Source: Heloderma charlesbogerti (taxonomy: Eukaryota; Chordata; Lepidosauria; Squamata; Helodermatidae). Taken from it: a DNA stretch of 64,000 nucleotides. Shown here in pieces: positions 34,000-45,832 of this stretch (its first letter is position 1; each line of letters starts with the position of its first letter). Where the stretch lies: contig JANEZZ010002242.1 in the NCBI GenBank assembly GCA_026122225.1, forward strand, positions 468,220 through 532,219, in the 5' to 3' direction. The notes beneath the pieces were generated by a model. It was not told the origin of the DNA and ran no database searches. It saw only the letters and a list, made by a program, of their open reading frames with translations. Position numbers and translations under genes: made by a program.

Positions 34000-34390
34000 C
34001 AGATGAGCCTGGTTTTGTTTATGAATCAAAAGTGAAAGGCGGTGTGTTAAATTGCCCTGTTAATTGCATCTGAGATGTAAGGAGCCCTGTATTCCGTAAG
34101 TGTATTGCACTGTGAATGGCCAAATGGACTATTATGATAAAAGATGATTATTTCCTAAATGACATAAGGGGGGGGAGGAAGAGGGGGAGGGAGGGGGGAG
34201 AGAGAGAGGCAGCAGGATAACCAATGATAAGACATTACTGGATGAACTCTCTAGCATGAAGAGTTAGGACACCTGGATCCTAAGAGTTTTTTTGTCATTC
34301 ATTGTTCATTTCGTAGCCCCCCTTTTGCCCATTTTTCTTTGCACTGCTTTCACATGAATCTATTTGCTCCGTCGTAATAAACAAGGATTA

Positions 34391-34429
<39 letters not shown>

Positions 34430-34798
34430 CATCCTTTCAGGCACTTCCCAGTCGCCTAATGAAAGTGAGAAACCTTTCAATGTCTTGTAAATACCAAATG
34501 CTCTATTTATTGGGCAAGTCCTCTGTAAATAACCATTAAGGCTGTTTGTCAGCATGTCAGCAGTTCTCCAGGGCACCAACGTGAAACTGTTTCCATGATT
34601 ATCCAAGGAAGAAGATGTGGCTAATGTATTAGATCGCCAGATCAGAGCATGAGCGCAAGCAGCCCTTCAAGCTTCCAGTCTCTAATGGCTGCTTCCAATT
34701 CTATTATTTCCTGCTTGAGTCTTCAAGTACAGAAGTAGGGGGAAACAGCAAGCTGAGACGTGAGTCTTTGTAATGTCAGAAGAGGCAATGTGCAACTT
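34000..34798. other. No gene; G-rich tract and (GT)n
   Basis: A purine run GGGGGGGAGGAAGAGGGGGA and its continuation lie at about 34170-34208. A (GT)n microsatellite lies at 34394-34427. The region 34430-34700 has no repeat signature and could be unique conserved DNA; this is unverified. Confidence 0.45.
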
Positions 34799-35130
34799 GA
34801 ACATATGAAGTTGCCTTCTATCAGACCATCTAGTCCATCTAACTCAGCATTGTCCACACCAGGGGTAGACAACTTGTGGTCATCCAGATGTTCTGACCTA
34901 CAACTCCGAACAGCCCTAGCCAGCATAGTCAATACTGAGGGATGATGAAAGTTGTAGGCCAAAACATCTGGAAGGCCACAAGTTGCCCACCCCTGGTTTA
35001 CACTGACTGGCGACAGTTCTCCAGGGCATCAGACAGGAGCCTTTCTCAGGCCTACCTGGAAATGCTGGGGATTGAACCTGGGAAATCTTGCATGCATAGC
35101 ATGTATTCTACCACTGAGCTACAGCTTCAT
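34799..35130 (-). mobile_element. tRNA-derived SINE, interrupted by a D-type MITE
   Basis: Reversed SINE body (ATATGAAGTTGCCTTCTATC) and, after the insertion, CTGGGGATTGAACCTGGGAA (B-box complement) and CTACCACTGAGCTACAGC (A-box complement). The element 34860-34995 sits inside it. Confidence 0.8.
34860..34995. mobile_element. D-type hAT MITE (136 bp) inside a SINE
   Basis: TIRs are CAGGGGTAGACAACTTGTGG and the near-perfect inverse CCACAAGTTGCCCACCCCTG. The flanks GTCCACAC and GTTTACAC match at 6 of 8. It is an almost complete hairpin. Confidence 0.85.
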
Positions 35131-36600
35131 CCTCCCACCCCTATCTTGATGTCAACGTATGCTGTATGTTTTTCTGCCCCTCCCTTTTACATCATTGGTG
35201 GCTGGTGGTGGTGGGGAAACACACAAAATAATGTAATCAAGGCATGGGGTATGTTTTAGTGTAAGTTACACAGGGGAAGGGGAAAAATGTGTTGTGGGGC
35301 TGCCTTTTTTATGGCAGTCCTAAGTTTGTTGCAAAGTACACTTCCACTCAAAGATGGCTTTGAATTTGGCCAACAAATTCTACATTTAATTCTTCAGTGT
35401 AATATCTTTGACAGCATACTGAAATTTGCTTAGATAAAATTATAATGAAGCAGGTGGAAAACTCTAATTTCTTTAGCAATGCAGAAATAATATGCTTTTT
35501 TCTCAATAAGAACTAAAAGGAGCCTATCTGGCACTGGGCAATAATGAAAATGACACAAAATTCATCATCATTATTAATGGAACCTGTACATTGCATACAA
35601 ATAATTTGGGCACATTAGCTGGAACGTCTGTTGTTTCCTTTTGAATTCTTTTCTTACTATGTTTCACTTGAAAATTTTGACATTCAGTAAATGTTTTGAA
35701 GAAAAGGAGGAGCATTTTAGGCATCTCTCTGCTCAGCCTGAACAGCACAGAAAATTTAACACATTCTCTGCTGCTTAGACAACTCTCTTAAATTGATGCC
35801 TTGCAAACCACAAACAACTCTTCAAAGGTTATGTTGTCCAACAGGAAAGTAAATCTTTTCATGTGAAGCACTGCTGTAATATTTTAGGTTTTGTCATGGT
35901 TTATTAGTTGCAAACCTGATATATTTATAGCTGACTTGATGACTTTATATTTTCTTTCTTGATGCGAGGAGGAAAACACCTTGTAAATAACATCATTTAG
36001 AGCCCTGTTCACAAGTAATCTATCAACAAGTTCCAGGTTTCTTATGACTTTAATGGTTTAACCAGAAAATATTATTTGGTGTTTGGCATTTAGATGAACT
36101 GTTATTAAAAGAGTTCAACACTTATGTGATATGTGAGAAAAGTGAAGAAGCATGGATCAATAGGAGGAAGTGGGCCCCTGAGAGGTGAGCTTGGGCAAAG
36201 AGTGGTCTCTTATTTGCCTCATGTTTCTGCCTGACACAATTGGCCAGTCAACCATTCTGCCATGCCATCTGTAGGGATGGAAAAATCCGTCAGTTTTGTT
36301 TTCTTCCACATTCCAGTTGTTAAAACCTCAAGTTCTTTCTGTCTACTTTACAACAAAACTTGCAAATTCTGGCAAGTTCTTCTCCAAAGCAAACTGAACA
36401 AAATTCTCACCCATTGGCAATGTTCCCTGACAAGGATCTGTAAACTGGTCATGTCATATCCCCTCACTGGGAAACACTGCAAATACTTTTTCCAGTTGGC
36501 GGCAGTTGCATGGCAACTGGGTCATAGAAATGCCTGAACCCAGGAATGCTTGAGTTTCTTGAATTTAGCTTCTTTGGGCACAAGCCTGTGTACATTTAGA
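35131..36600. other. No gene seen; unique AT-rich sequence
   Basis: No repeat family was recognised apart from short A/T runs. The 35330-36130 portion has the same repeat-free, ATTA-rich texture as 28060-28880. Confidence 0.3.
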
Positions 36601-37077
36601 GCACAATCCTATGGGTTGCACCCTTGCGAGACAGACGCCTCCAAATTCGGAGGCTTCCATGTATCCAATGCCCTGCCGAGTTGAAACCAGCAGGGCAGCA
36701 GGAGTGGTGGAGGCGATCTTCGCCTCCTTGCCCTCTGATTGTGGCATTTTTTGCTAGATGGGCTTTTTTTTGCCCATTTTGAGACAGCGCTTCAGAGGAA
36801 GAGGGAAGGAGGCTGGCCTGGAAGAGGCTCAGGATAGCTTGTATCCTGGCCTCTCTAGTCTCCTCCCCTCCTTGCCCACTAGAACACCCCCTTTCCCCCC
36901 TCTCTGAGATCAATTTTCTGACATCAGAGGCCAACGCTGGCTGTGAAGGGATGGGGGAGAGGGGCAGGTCTCTGACTCCCTCTTTTGAAATTGGATCCCT
37001 GTTTCCATCCTCAGAGGGGAGAATCCCCATTATTCTATGGCCCCTCAGACAATGTCTAGGAGCCATAGGATTGCTCC
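36601..37077. mobile_element. MITE with GCACAATCCTATGG ends
   Basis: The left end GCACAATCCTATGGGTTGC is mirrored by GAGCCATAGGATTGCTCCC at the right. The interior includes CCAAATTCGGAGGCTTCCAT and CATCCTCAGAGGGGAGAATC inverted parts. A fragment with the same interior is at 40050-40160. The minus-strand 156-codon frame within it shows no domain. Confidence 0.55.
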
Positions 37078-37190
37078 CTTAGACAGAAAAAAAGTCCTAA
37101 AACTCCCAGCATTCCCCAGCCAGAATGGCTGGCTGGGGAAAGCTGAATGTTGTAGGGGTTTTGTTGTCTAAAGATGCATCGGATTGCACC
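37078..37190. mobile_element. Type H palindromic MITE
   Basis: Arms CCTAAAACTCCCAGCATTCC and GGGGAAAGCTGAATGTTGTAGG pair, and the end ATGCATCGGATTGCACCC mirrors the TIR. It abuts the previous MITE directly. Confidence 0.6.
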
Positions 37191-37434
37191 CTTATAATAG
37201 CATGTGGGAGGACAAGTGTTTCACTGTACAGAGCAATTTTGTAGATTGTGCCCCAAAGCTAGACTTTTTATCTAGGGTCAACTCTAGCTTTCCATTTATT
37301 TCCTAATGTATAAACATTACCTCTGAGAGAGAAAAAAAGATGGGCAATATGTAGAACTGCTTACTTTCAGGATTGGTGGATCAATATGTTCACAGTGGAC
37401 ACACCTCCTTAGCATACATTAATTGTGATTTCAC

Positions 37435-37600
37435 AGTTATTTATTTTTATTATTTAAACTTACTTATATACCGCTTGATATCCTAAGATTTCTAAGTGGT
37501 TTACATTAAAATATTCATAAAATACAATATAAAAACCAACACAAAAACAATATAAAACAATTAATACATTTACAGAGCAATCCTATGATCCCTGGGAGAC
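37435..37600 (-). mobile_element. L2-like LINE 3' end
   Basis: TTATTTATTTTTATTATTTA, then ATACCGCTTGATATCC and TCTAAGTGGTTTACATT, is the reversed L2 tail motif, followed by A-rich UTR. Confidence 0.6.
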
Positions 37601-40334
37601 CATCCCAGAGACCATAAGATATTTTGGAATCCCCCCTCCCAAGGTTGTAGACCTTCCTATGACCTCGAATAATGCCTAATACTGTGCATATTAAGCTTTC
37701 CTGATCCCCAAACTGCTCATATTTAAATAATGTACATTTTTACTACCTTTTTGCGCACACAACAAAGGCGGGACAATGGCAGGTGCTCATCGGATGGGAT
37801 TACAGTGAGTCTGGGCAATTCACCGAGTGCACGGGCAGCCCAAGGATGGGTCCAGGGGGCGCAAGTGGGGACCGCATTTCTGCAGGTGCCTGCAGAACCT
37901 GAGCTGGGATGGGTTCTCACATCCCTAGCTGGTAGGCAATATTCTCTGATGCATACAGAGCTGTTAATTTGCACTGCACCCTGTGAGTTACCCCTGTCAC
38001 TGCACCCACTGCTTTAAAACCCCCAAGAACAAATTAGCCCTTAGCTTGCATTCTTTTTGCTGCTGTTGCTGTGATCTCCTACCATCACCACTCCAAAAGA
38101 CCTATGCAGCTGGGCAAGTTTCTGGTCTATATTGCATTTGAACCACAGACTTGGGGCTTTCAAATTGTGTTCCTAGGAACAATGGAGTTCCTTGTCGCTT
38201 TTAAGATCAGTAATAGACAACAAGTTCCTGTGCAAGACAGCTTCCGCAACCCTAGCAATCTTGTCCTGTAATGCATAGCCAGAGGGGAGGGTTGGGAACA
38301 TTCTCAGTTCACGCAGGATGACTGGCCTAGATTTATGTCACTGCACAGGAATTGAGAATGGGCCTTACAACACATCCCCAAATTCTCTGTAATAAATACG
38401 CACAGAGTTCCTCAGAGTACAGATCAATGTGGACAGTTTTTCCTGATTTTTGAAAAACCACTGACACAGATTATTCATCTCTTTAGTAGCCCTCCCCAAA
38501 TCACCTGCATAGGTGAATAATAATGACAGGAATATAAACTGAATCTATTTGAAGCTTACACAGAGATTTATGTCGCTGCTGGTTATTCTCATGTTCCTTT
38601 CATGTGGACAATCCAGGGAAGATTTCGCCATCTGTGACATATTGTGGGCTAATACTTTTCTTTCCAGGCCCACCTTAGTGCCAGGTATGCTACATTTCTG
38701 CATAATTCTGTCCACCTCCGCCCCCAATTACTGTGACAGGTAATAACGAGGCCTGTATTTATATGCCCTCCAGGAATAGAGTACAGCTATTATTGTGAAA
38801 GGAGGAGAGATTGCATTTAAATGCTTACAGGAAGCCAACCACAATTAGTATTCTAGTTTAGCTCTTATTGTAGTAAATGATATTACTGTGGAGCCAAAAT
38901 ATTTCTTTTATGTCAGGCCTCACTTACTAGTTTCCATTTCCTTGAGTCAATCTAGAAATCAATCACTTACCAAGGGAAATTCAATACAAAAATCCTCTAG
39001 CTATCAAGTGTAATTATGGGCATGTTTTCTTTTGTTAAAAATAGCAGAAATCCAAATATCAGATCCTTTTTATAGATGCTGGACACATGAAGTAACTGTA
39101 TATATCTGTTATAGCTGGAGCTTTATTTTGTCTCATATTTAAATGCCAAGGGAGGAAGGACTTGAAAGGATTTTGTTGCTCTCAACTAAATGATTGCAAG
39201 ATATCATTGTAAGTATGCTGACAACAGAGGGAAAATGCTGCAGATTAACTATGATAAAGCAACATTTTGAAAAGTTGATGCTCTCTTGGCAACAACACAT
39301 TGATCCAGTCACTAAAGCTCATAGATGGAAGCCAGCTGAGAAAAGAATATTGGAAGCAGAGATATACCTGATACCCTTAGCAAAACACAAGCTCCATTTC
39401 AGCTATGACATATTGTATGCTGATGCTTTTTTTCTTTCAGGCCCACTTCAGTCCCAGGTATCCTACATTTGTGAGACTTCAAGTGGAGTGAGCAAAAAAA
39501 ATGCACACACAGACACTGCCCTGCTCAGAAGTTTCACCCCATTTTGAGTCTGCCCCTCTTCAAGTTGGCCCTGTTCAAAATGCCGTTTTATTTCTTTATT
39601 TCTTCATGATATTTATATGATGCCCAATAACAAAAGTTCTCTGTCTGGCTTACAATAAAAATTAAAAACAATTAGGAATGTTTGAAAAGCCCAAATCCTT
39701 TTGAGGTGTGTGCAGGGCTGGCCCTACCATTAGGCAGAGTAAAGCAGCTGCCTCAGGCACCTGATGTTGGGGGGAGGGGGTTAGCAGTGAGGACAAAGCT
39801 GTGGGTGTCTTGCACCCCCTAAGCAGCAGACCTTAACCTCAGGTGTAGTGGAGGATGCTGTCCCATTGAGAGTGTCGAAGCAAGACTCAACCATCACTCT
39901 AGTTGGCAACTGTATGTGGAATGGGAGGAGCACCACTTTATCCTTTGGCTCAGGCATTACACAGCTTCCTAAGTGCCACGTAGCCTCCCCACTCCCCACT
40001 CCAAAGCTCCCTTGACAGGTGAAATCACCTATCTAGCCAAAACTGCAAGGCGGCCAGAGCATGGAGGCGAGGATCACCTCCGTGCTTCGGACGCCCTGCA
40101 CTGGATAATCATCAGCCTCTGAGTTTGGAGGCTGACCACTATCTCCATAGGACTGCGCTCTAAGTAAATTAACAAAATCAATGCATATGGTTATTTTCAG
40201 CATATAGGTAGAAAGAAAACAGAGGCAACATTTCCCTCAAGAAAATGGAATATCCAGTAGCCAGAAAAACAGGGACAGAACCAAACAACAACAACAAGTT
40301 AACAGGAAATTGCCAGAGCTTCTCTGGCAAGATA
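37601..40334. other. No gene; mixed unique DNA and fragments
   Basis: A hAT-type terminus GGGTTCTCACATCCCTA ends at 37927 with no left partner. A reversed L2 tail fragment lies at 39575-39685. CAGGGCTGGCCCTACCATTAG at 39715 is the left end of a probable DNA element. Two similar about 70-bp segments lie at 38628-38700 and 39402-39472 (see findings). Confidence 0.4.
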
Positions 40335-40712
40335 AAAACATAGGAATCCTGCCTCGTACCAGATCAAACTATTGGCTCCCCTAGACCAGCATTGTCTACT
40401 CTGGCATTCCCCAACCTGCTGCCCTCCATACGGTTTGGACTTCTGCTTCCATCAGCCCAAGCCAGCATTGCCAAGGGTCAGGACAATTGGCGGCTGTGGT
40501 CCAAAATATCTGGGGGGCACCAGATTAGGGGGGCACTAGATTAGGGAAGGGCACAAGGTTAGGGAAGGGCCCCAGGTTAGGGAAGGCCAGTCTACTCTGA
40601 TTGGCAGCACCTCTCCAGGATCTCATCCCATCACCTGGACCTGGCTGATACTTGTTCCTCATAACTGGAGAGATACCATGGACTGAACCTAGGACCTTCT
40701 GCCTGCAAAGCA
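40335..40712 (-). mobile_element. tRNA-derived SINE, interrupted by an E-type MITE
   Basis: Reversed SINE body (GAATCCTGCCTCGTACC…CCAGCATTGTCTACTC) resumes after the insertion with TGATTGGCAGCACCTCTCCA and CATGGACTGAACCTAGGACC (B-box complement). Confidence 0.75.
40402..40589. mobile_element. E-type hAT MITE with tandemly amplified right end
   Basis: Ends are TGGCATTCCCCAACC and GGTTAGGGAAGGCCA. The perfect 8-bp duplication GTCTACTC lies at 40394-40401 and 40590-40597. It is 188 bp long against about 137 bp for a standard copy. The extra length is three to four direct repeats of a GGGCACAAGGTTAGGGAA-like unit at about 40513-40585. Confidence 0.8.
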
Positions 40713-41014
40713 TGGCCCCTCTCACATCAAGATTATATCAGATATTACACTGGTAAGAACAGTGTAATCTTTTTATTAGAGAATGTTTGAATTTACAAGG
40801 TAAAGATAGGCAATGAGGTAGCATACATCATTCCCTAGAAACATGGGTGGGTGCATAGTGGGATTTGGTGGACAACAGTAACAACGTGTGTATAACATGG
40901 CATGCAAGTCCTTTCCAGTGCATGCGAGTGACAGCTCTAAGGATCCAGGACAGGATAGTAAGGGTCTAAGGACAGAGAGCAGGGCAGGCCTGGTCTCACC
41001 TTGTGTGTGGCCAC
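40713..41014. other. No feature seen
   Basis: About 300 bp of unique sequence between a SINE and a family C element. Confidence 0.4.
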
Positions 41015-41400
41015 TCGGGATATCAGAGAAATTCGCAATGGAACCAAATGAGTTTGGATTTTTATGAATCTGACCCATGAATTCCACAGCAGACTGGCTT
41101 TTCCCTACTGGGCGGATTCCATGCAGACCAATTTTCTAACTTTCCTGAATTTTGTGCAAATTTTGTTGTAGAAAATACGCAAAATTAAAAAAAAACAGCC
41201 AAAAATGCATTTCCCCCATAGGCTAAAGTATGAAAATGCACATTTGGGGGGAATTTGTGCAATTTCACATGTGCAAATTTGCACAAATTCAGAAACAAAA
41301 AAAAATCCAATTCTGTTGATAGGTGGGGAACAGAACAAAAGGTGTCTGACAATCTATGAAACACAGATGGAACAGATTTTACACAATCCATACATCTCTA
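41015..41400. mobile_element. Family C hAT-like MITE
   Basis: The element begins TCGGGATATCAGAGAAATTC and ends CCATACATCTCTA. Flanks GTGGCCAC (41007-41014) and GTGGCTAC (41401-41408) differ at one position. The interior CACAGCAGACTGGCTTTTCC and CAATCTATGAAACACAGATG are shared with 8166, 5489 and 46460. Confidence 0.78.
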
Positions 41401-41408
41401 GTGGCTAC

Positions 41409-42269
41409 TGGGGCCAGGTCAGTCCTCTTCCACTGATCACAACTTCTGATGGTTCCTCGAGAGCAGGGGTACTTTATTAAGTCCAGGGAGTCCTCGGAAG
41501 GTATTCTCTACAGTTGTCACTGTCATATCTGTTGGCATGGTGGGGTTAGGCGTGCAAGCATGCTACATTTAAACATTCCCAAAGCACAAGGTTACATACC
41601 AAATGAGGAGTAGAAATGAAAATGGTCCACTATGGATAAGCAGGTGGGTAGGATGCTTTGGGAGCATCAGCAATGTAAGTCCTTTTCCAGGGTTACCTGT
41701 TCACAGGTATGAGAGTTCCTTAGGGACAAAGTCTGGCTCGTGAGTAGGACCACCTCCTTTGAGCAGTGGTGGTGTGTTCACCACATGCTGGTAAGAACAG
41801 CCAGTCCACTTGATCTAACCGATGAGGTGAGAAGTGATACGCAATGCACGCTGCCAGCAGATATCCTTGTGGGCTCTGTATTTATTTTGCCATAGAGGCC
41901 CAGTATCCTTTAATGCTGAAACGAGATTGAGAAAACCATATATGTAGACCGGCATGCTGGTGACCAGGCTAAGCTCTATTCATTTTACAAAACCTTCATA
42001 GGATGAAGGCAGGGATGTGTAAACGTTCCCTTGAGAAAAGTTGCTAGTCTTCGCAAAACTGCAATGCTGTGACTTTAAGCAGTTTTATCTTTGATATTTT
42101 CCTGTGATGCCAGTTTTTAGCCCCTGCTGCTTTTAATAGAGTGCTCATTGTTTTATGATGCTGTTTCTATTTTTATGTGGATTTTGGATTATTTTGGATT
42201 ATTGTACATCACCCCGAGAGCTAACTGTGATTGGTGAAACCATGGTTTGAAGCAGGCTTGTTTCCGTAG
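41409..42269. other. No gene seen
   Basis: Unique sequence. The stretch GAGAGCTAACTGTGATTGG near 42216 does not match any repeat recognised here. Confidence 0.35.
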
Positions 42270-42412
42270 GCTTCCCAAACTGGCGCCCTCCAGGTTGTTT
42301 TGGACCACTCTCATTATCTGACCATTGGCCATGCTGGCTGGAGGCTGGAGTGAGAGTTGTAGCTGTAGTCCAAAACATCTGGAGGGTATCAGGGTTGGGG
42401 AACGCTGCCCTA
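42270..42412. mobile_element. E-type hAT MITE
   Basis: Inverted ends AGGCTTCCCAAACTGGCGCC and ATCAGGGTTGGGGAACGCTG, with the arms GGACCACTCTCATTATCTG and AGTCCAAAACATCTGGAGG. The target duplication is not clear. Confidence 0.7.
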
Positions 42413-43475
42413 GATCATATTAAAGGCTAACCACAGTTCTTCTAAATTTGGACATAACAATACACTGCAGGTAGTTAAAAACAGAACTTTATCTTCACAG
42501 GAGAAGGAGAGAGGGGCTGAGGCTCATTCATGTAACTCTAAGCCATAGTTTAACATCATGACCAAATGAGGCCTATAACTCACTTGTCCTCCCACGTCCT
42601 CTTATATATATTTTCATTGTTCTGATAGGTCTTTGCATCAATGAGTTACCTTCAGATTTTCAAGGTAATGGCCAAGACCCCCACTGCTAGACATTTACCT
42701 CTAGAGAATACATTTGATGGTTAATCTCTGTGATATATATATTCCCATTATCTGTACAATGAGTTCCCTTTAGCAAAGACAGAAAAAGAAGAAAGAAAGG
42801 TAGTACAGGTAACTTTTATCATGATGTGACTTGTCAGTAAATAAGTAAGGGCAGAAACCAGCGATTTTTTCGTTTAAGGAAAATGCCAGAAACTCAATAC
42901 CTAATTAATTTTTGTTCCAGAATTTGCAAAACCGTGCAGGATTTCATATTAGCAGAGACACCAATGATCAATTCGTGCTTCTTCTTTTTTTTTTTAAAGA
43001 TAGCTCATCTTCACACTATTCCTTACTCTTTGGACTATTTTGCTTTGCACAGAAGATTCTATTGCTCAGATATAATTTATAACATTAATGGGGCTACTGA
43101 TAACTCTGAAGCATTTTACATAAAGAGCATCTAAACATCCCACTGCAGTGCATCAGCTAAATGCAGGAACAACATCATCCAAAAAACTACAAATGTTGGC
43201 AAACCAAATCAGCCTCTTCTCCAAAGCACAAAATGCCCACTGACTGGAGGTGGGGGAAATTTACTATACTGTACAAAGGTTCAGTGCCACAGAACTGCCC
43301 CCCCCCCACAGTTCACTGCCGTTGTGAAACTTCACATCTGCCTCTCAGCCCTAGAAATAAACCTTCTACCTGCTTGACAGTGAAACACTTCCATCTTCAC
43401 CAGTTGAGCTAACTCTAACCTTACTAAGGGCCAAATTAGAAGTCAGACGGCAGGTGCATCCAGCATATTTCCAAC

Positions 43476-43480
<5 letters not shown>

Positions 43481-43557
<77 letters not shown>
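43481..43557. repeat. (TTTC)n microsatellite
   Basis: About 19 CTTT units with one interruption. The Lys/Glu-rich minus-strand frame is an artefact. Confidence 0.96.
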
Positions 43558-43708
43558 AAAGCAATAATGGGAATCTGGCAGGTCAAACGGGGAAAGAAGT
43601 GTTGGTGAGGTGCTTCTTAATCTTTTCATCTACAGCAGCAGTAGGCAACACACAGCCTGCAGGCTGTGGCCCCCGCTTCCCCCTCCGATGTGGCACCAGC
43701 AGTGGCAG

Positions 43709-43711
<3 letters not shown>

Positions 43712-43746
<35 letters not shown>

Positions 43747-43774
43747 GTGTGTGCGTGCGTGCGTGTATATATAT
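43712..43774. repeat. (GT)n(GC/GT)n(AT)n microsatellite
   Basis: GT repeats with later GC interruptions and a short AT tail. The Cys/Val and His/Thr frames come from it. Confidence 0.96.
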
Positions 43775-44411
43775 GCTGTGCCAAATTCCCCCCCCCCACA
43801 TTTTTTTTTACCATTCTCATTCAATTTGATAGGAGAGAAATTGCTTTCAGAAATAAATTCATTGGTGGAGAAATTTCAGAGAATTTCCCATGGGTTGGGT
43901 TTGGGTTTCTTGGGCATACCTAACTTAGGAGGTGGCAGAGGAGTGAGCCGAAGTGTACAGTTTTTCATTGTACAATCACCTCTCTTGCAGCTTGTAGCCT
44001 CCACAGTTTCCTACACTTCAATTAAAGCCCCATTTAAGGCTCCATGAGATAATTCCTCCCACAGGGCTTTTTCAGACCAGGATGTGCAGGCAGCCTGGGA
44101 GGCTGGCTGTGATTAGGTAAGCTCAAAAACACCACAAAAATACATTATAAGACATCCTGAATGAGGCAGAACAGTGGAAGCCTCTTTCATGGAGGGAGAA
44201 AACTTTTGGGAAACTGGGGGACAGATTTTGGCAGAATACTAACTCCACCTCATCCCTGGAGCCAGACACAACACTGCCCACACCTGCCCTGCGGTGGATG
44301 TAGGGGTGTCAGAGAATTTCTCGCCGAAACTTTGGGGGGCCGAGTGCCATCGTATTCGATCCCCTGAAGTAGTTTCAGGGAGAAATTCTCCCCCCCCGGG
44401 ATGGGACTTAC

Positions 44412-44518
44412 CTTCCCCGAATGTCGCTCCCGGTGGCGGGTCGCAGCGGCGGTTCGGCAGGGCTTCGACAGGGGCGGGGGCGGCAGCCGGTCTTTTGACC
44501 GGCTGCTGCCACCGCCAT
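44412..44518 (-). other. Exon-like segment of A7
   Basis: The minus-strand ATG (CAT at 44516-44518) opens a frame MAVAAAGQKTGCRPRPCRSP…GSDIR that reaches AAGGTAAGT after 107 nt with no stop. It is equivalent to the segments in A6, A10 and A11. Confidence 0.35.
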
Positions 44519-44612
44519 TCCAGGAAAAGTAAAAAAAACCAAACACCCCCGTGATAGGCTACGTGACGATTAACGTAGCCTATCACGGCTAGATTTGCAA
44601 AGTCAGTCGTGT

Positions 44613-45517
44613 GTCCCGCAGCTTTTTTCGCGGTGGGGGGGAGGCGCTTCGCTTCTCCCCCCGAAGTTCATGCGAGCAGGGGGTGTCTTCCCGCCTTGCC
44701 CGGCTGAAATTCAGGCCGGGGGGGAGGTTTCCTGCCTCGCCCCCGGCCGAAATTCAGGCCGGGGAGAAGCGCCCTGTCTCCCCGGCCGCGAACTTCAACA
44801 GCAAAGTAAAAAAAAAAACAAAAACGCCTCGTGATAGGCTACATAATGATTTACGTAGCCTATCACGGCTAGATCTGCAAAGTCAACCGTGATAGGCTAC
44901 GTTAATCGTCACGTAGCCTATCACGGGTGACTTTAAAAAAAAAAGTGCGTACGCAAATGGCGGCCCCCATAGGGCGCCGCCATTCGCGTTCCTTATTTGG
45001 TCGCTGTAGCCTACGTAAAGATTACGTAGACTACAGTGAAAATAAGGGCAACGCAAATAAGGGCAGCGCTATTTGCGTTGCCCTTATTTTCGCCGTAGTC
45101 TACGTAAATCTTTATGTAGACTACAGTGACCAAATAAGGAACGCGAATGGCGGCTCCCTATGGGGGCCGCCATTTGCGTACGCACTTTTTTTTTTTTTTT
45201 TAAGTCACCCGTGATAGGCTACGTGACGATTAACGTAGCCTATCACAGCTGACTTTGCAGATCTAGCCGTGATAGGCTACGTAAATCGTTATGTAGCCTA
45301 TCACGGGGCATTTTTTTTTTTAACTTTTCTGTTGAAGTTCGTGGCCGGGGAGACAGGGCGCTTCTCCCCGGCCTGAATTTCGGCCGGGGGCGAGGCGGGA
45401 AGCCTCCCCCCCGGCCTGAATTTCAGCCGGGCGAGGCAGGAAGACACCCCCCGCTCGCATGAACTTCGGGGGGAGAAGCGAAGCGCCTCCCCCCCACCGC
45501 GAAAAAAGCTGCGGGAC
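44613..45517. repeat. ~905-bp inverted repeat within A7
   Basis: The left arm starts GTCCCGCAGCTTTTTTCGCG and the right arm ends CGCGAAAAAAGCTGCGGGAC, centred near 45065. Both arms carry GC-rich units, two GATAGGCTACGTAA hairpins, an AAATGGCGGC…GCCGCCATT hairpin and a TCTACGTAAA hairpin. By eye the arms differ at only scattered positions. Confidence 0.9.
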
Positions 45518-45784
45518 AAGGTAAGTCCCTTTCGTACATCCCTAGGTGGATGCAAACTAGGGGCCAGCCTGCCAAGACAGTTGATTCTGTTGCAGCACGA
45601 AATCCCCCCAGATCCCTTTACTAAAAAAGAAAGAAGCTGTGCTACAAGCCCTGCCAATGGGGAGCTCTGCCTGGGAGAAACTGTTGAGAATTTCTCTTCC
45701 TCCTGAAGAAATTCAGTGAAATTGTCTCCCAAATTTCTCTGCCCACAAGCAAGGTGGAGAATTTCAAGGGGCCACTTGTACACA

Positions 45785-45785
<1 letters not shown>

Positions 45786-45832
<47 letters not shown>

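Larger units (their letters stand above)
42413..44292. other. No gene; two microsatellites
   Basis: Mainly unique DNA. A D-type left end (CAGCAGTAGGCAACACACAG) is at about 43632. The repeats at 43481-43557 and 43712-43774 are listed separately. Confidence 0.4.
44301..45544 (-). mobile_element. Family A hAT-like element, copy A7 (largest, foldback)
   Basis: The 1244-bp element has ends TAGGGGTGTCAGAGAATTTC and TTTCGTACATCCCTA. The perfect 8-bp duplication GGTGGATG lies at 44293-44300 and 45545-45552. From the left: the GGCCGAGTG-rich end; the minus-strand ATG/donor segment (44412-44518); one GATAGGCTACGTGA hairpin; then a ~905-bp inverted repeat (44613-45517) that contains a second, inverted copy of the GC-rich right end. 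The right terminus has plus-strand donor ACAAGGTAAGT. The layout suggests rearrangement of an ordinary copy. Confidence 0.95.
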
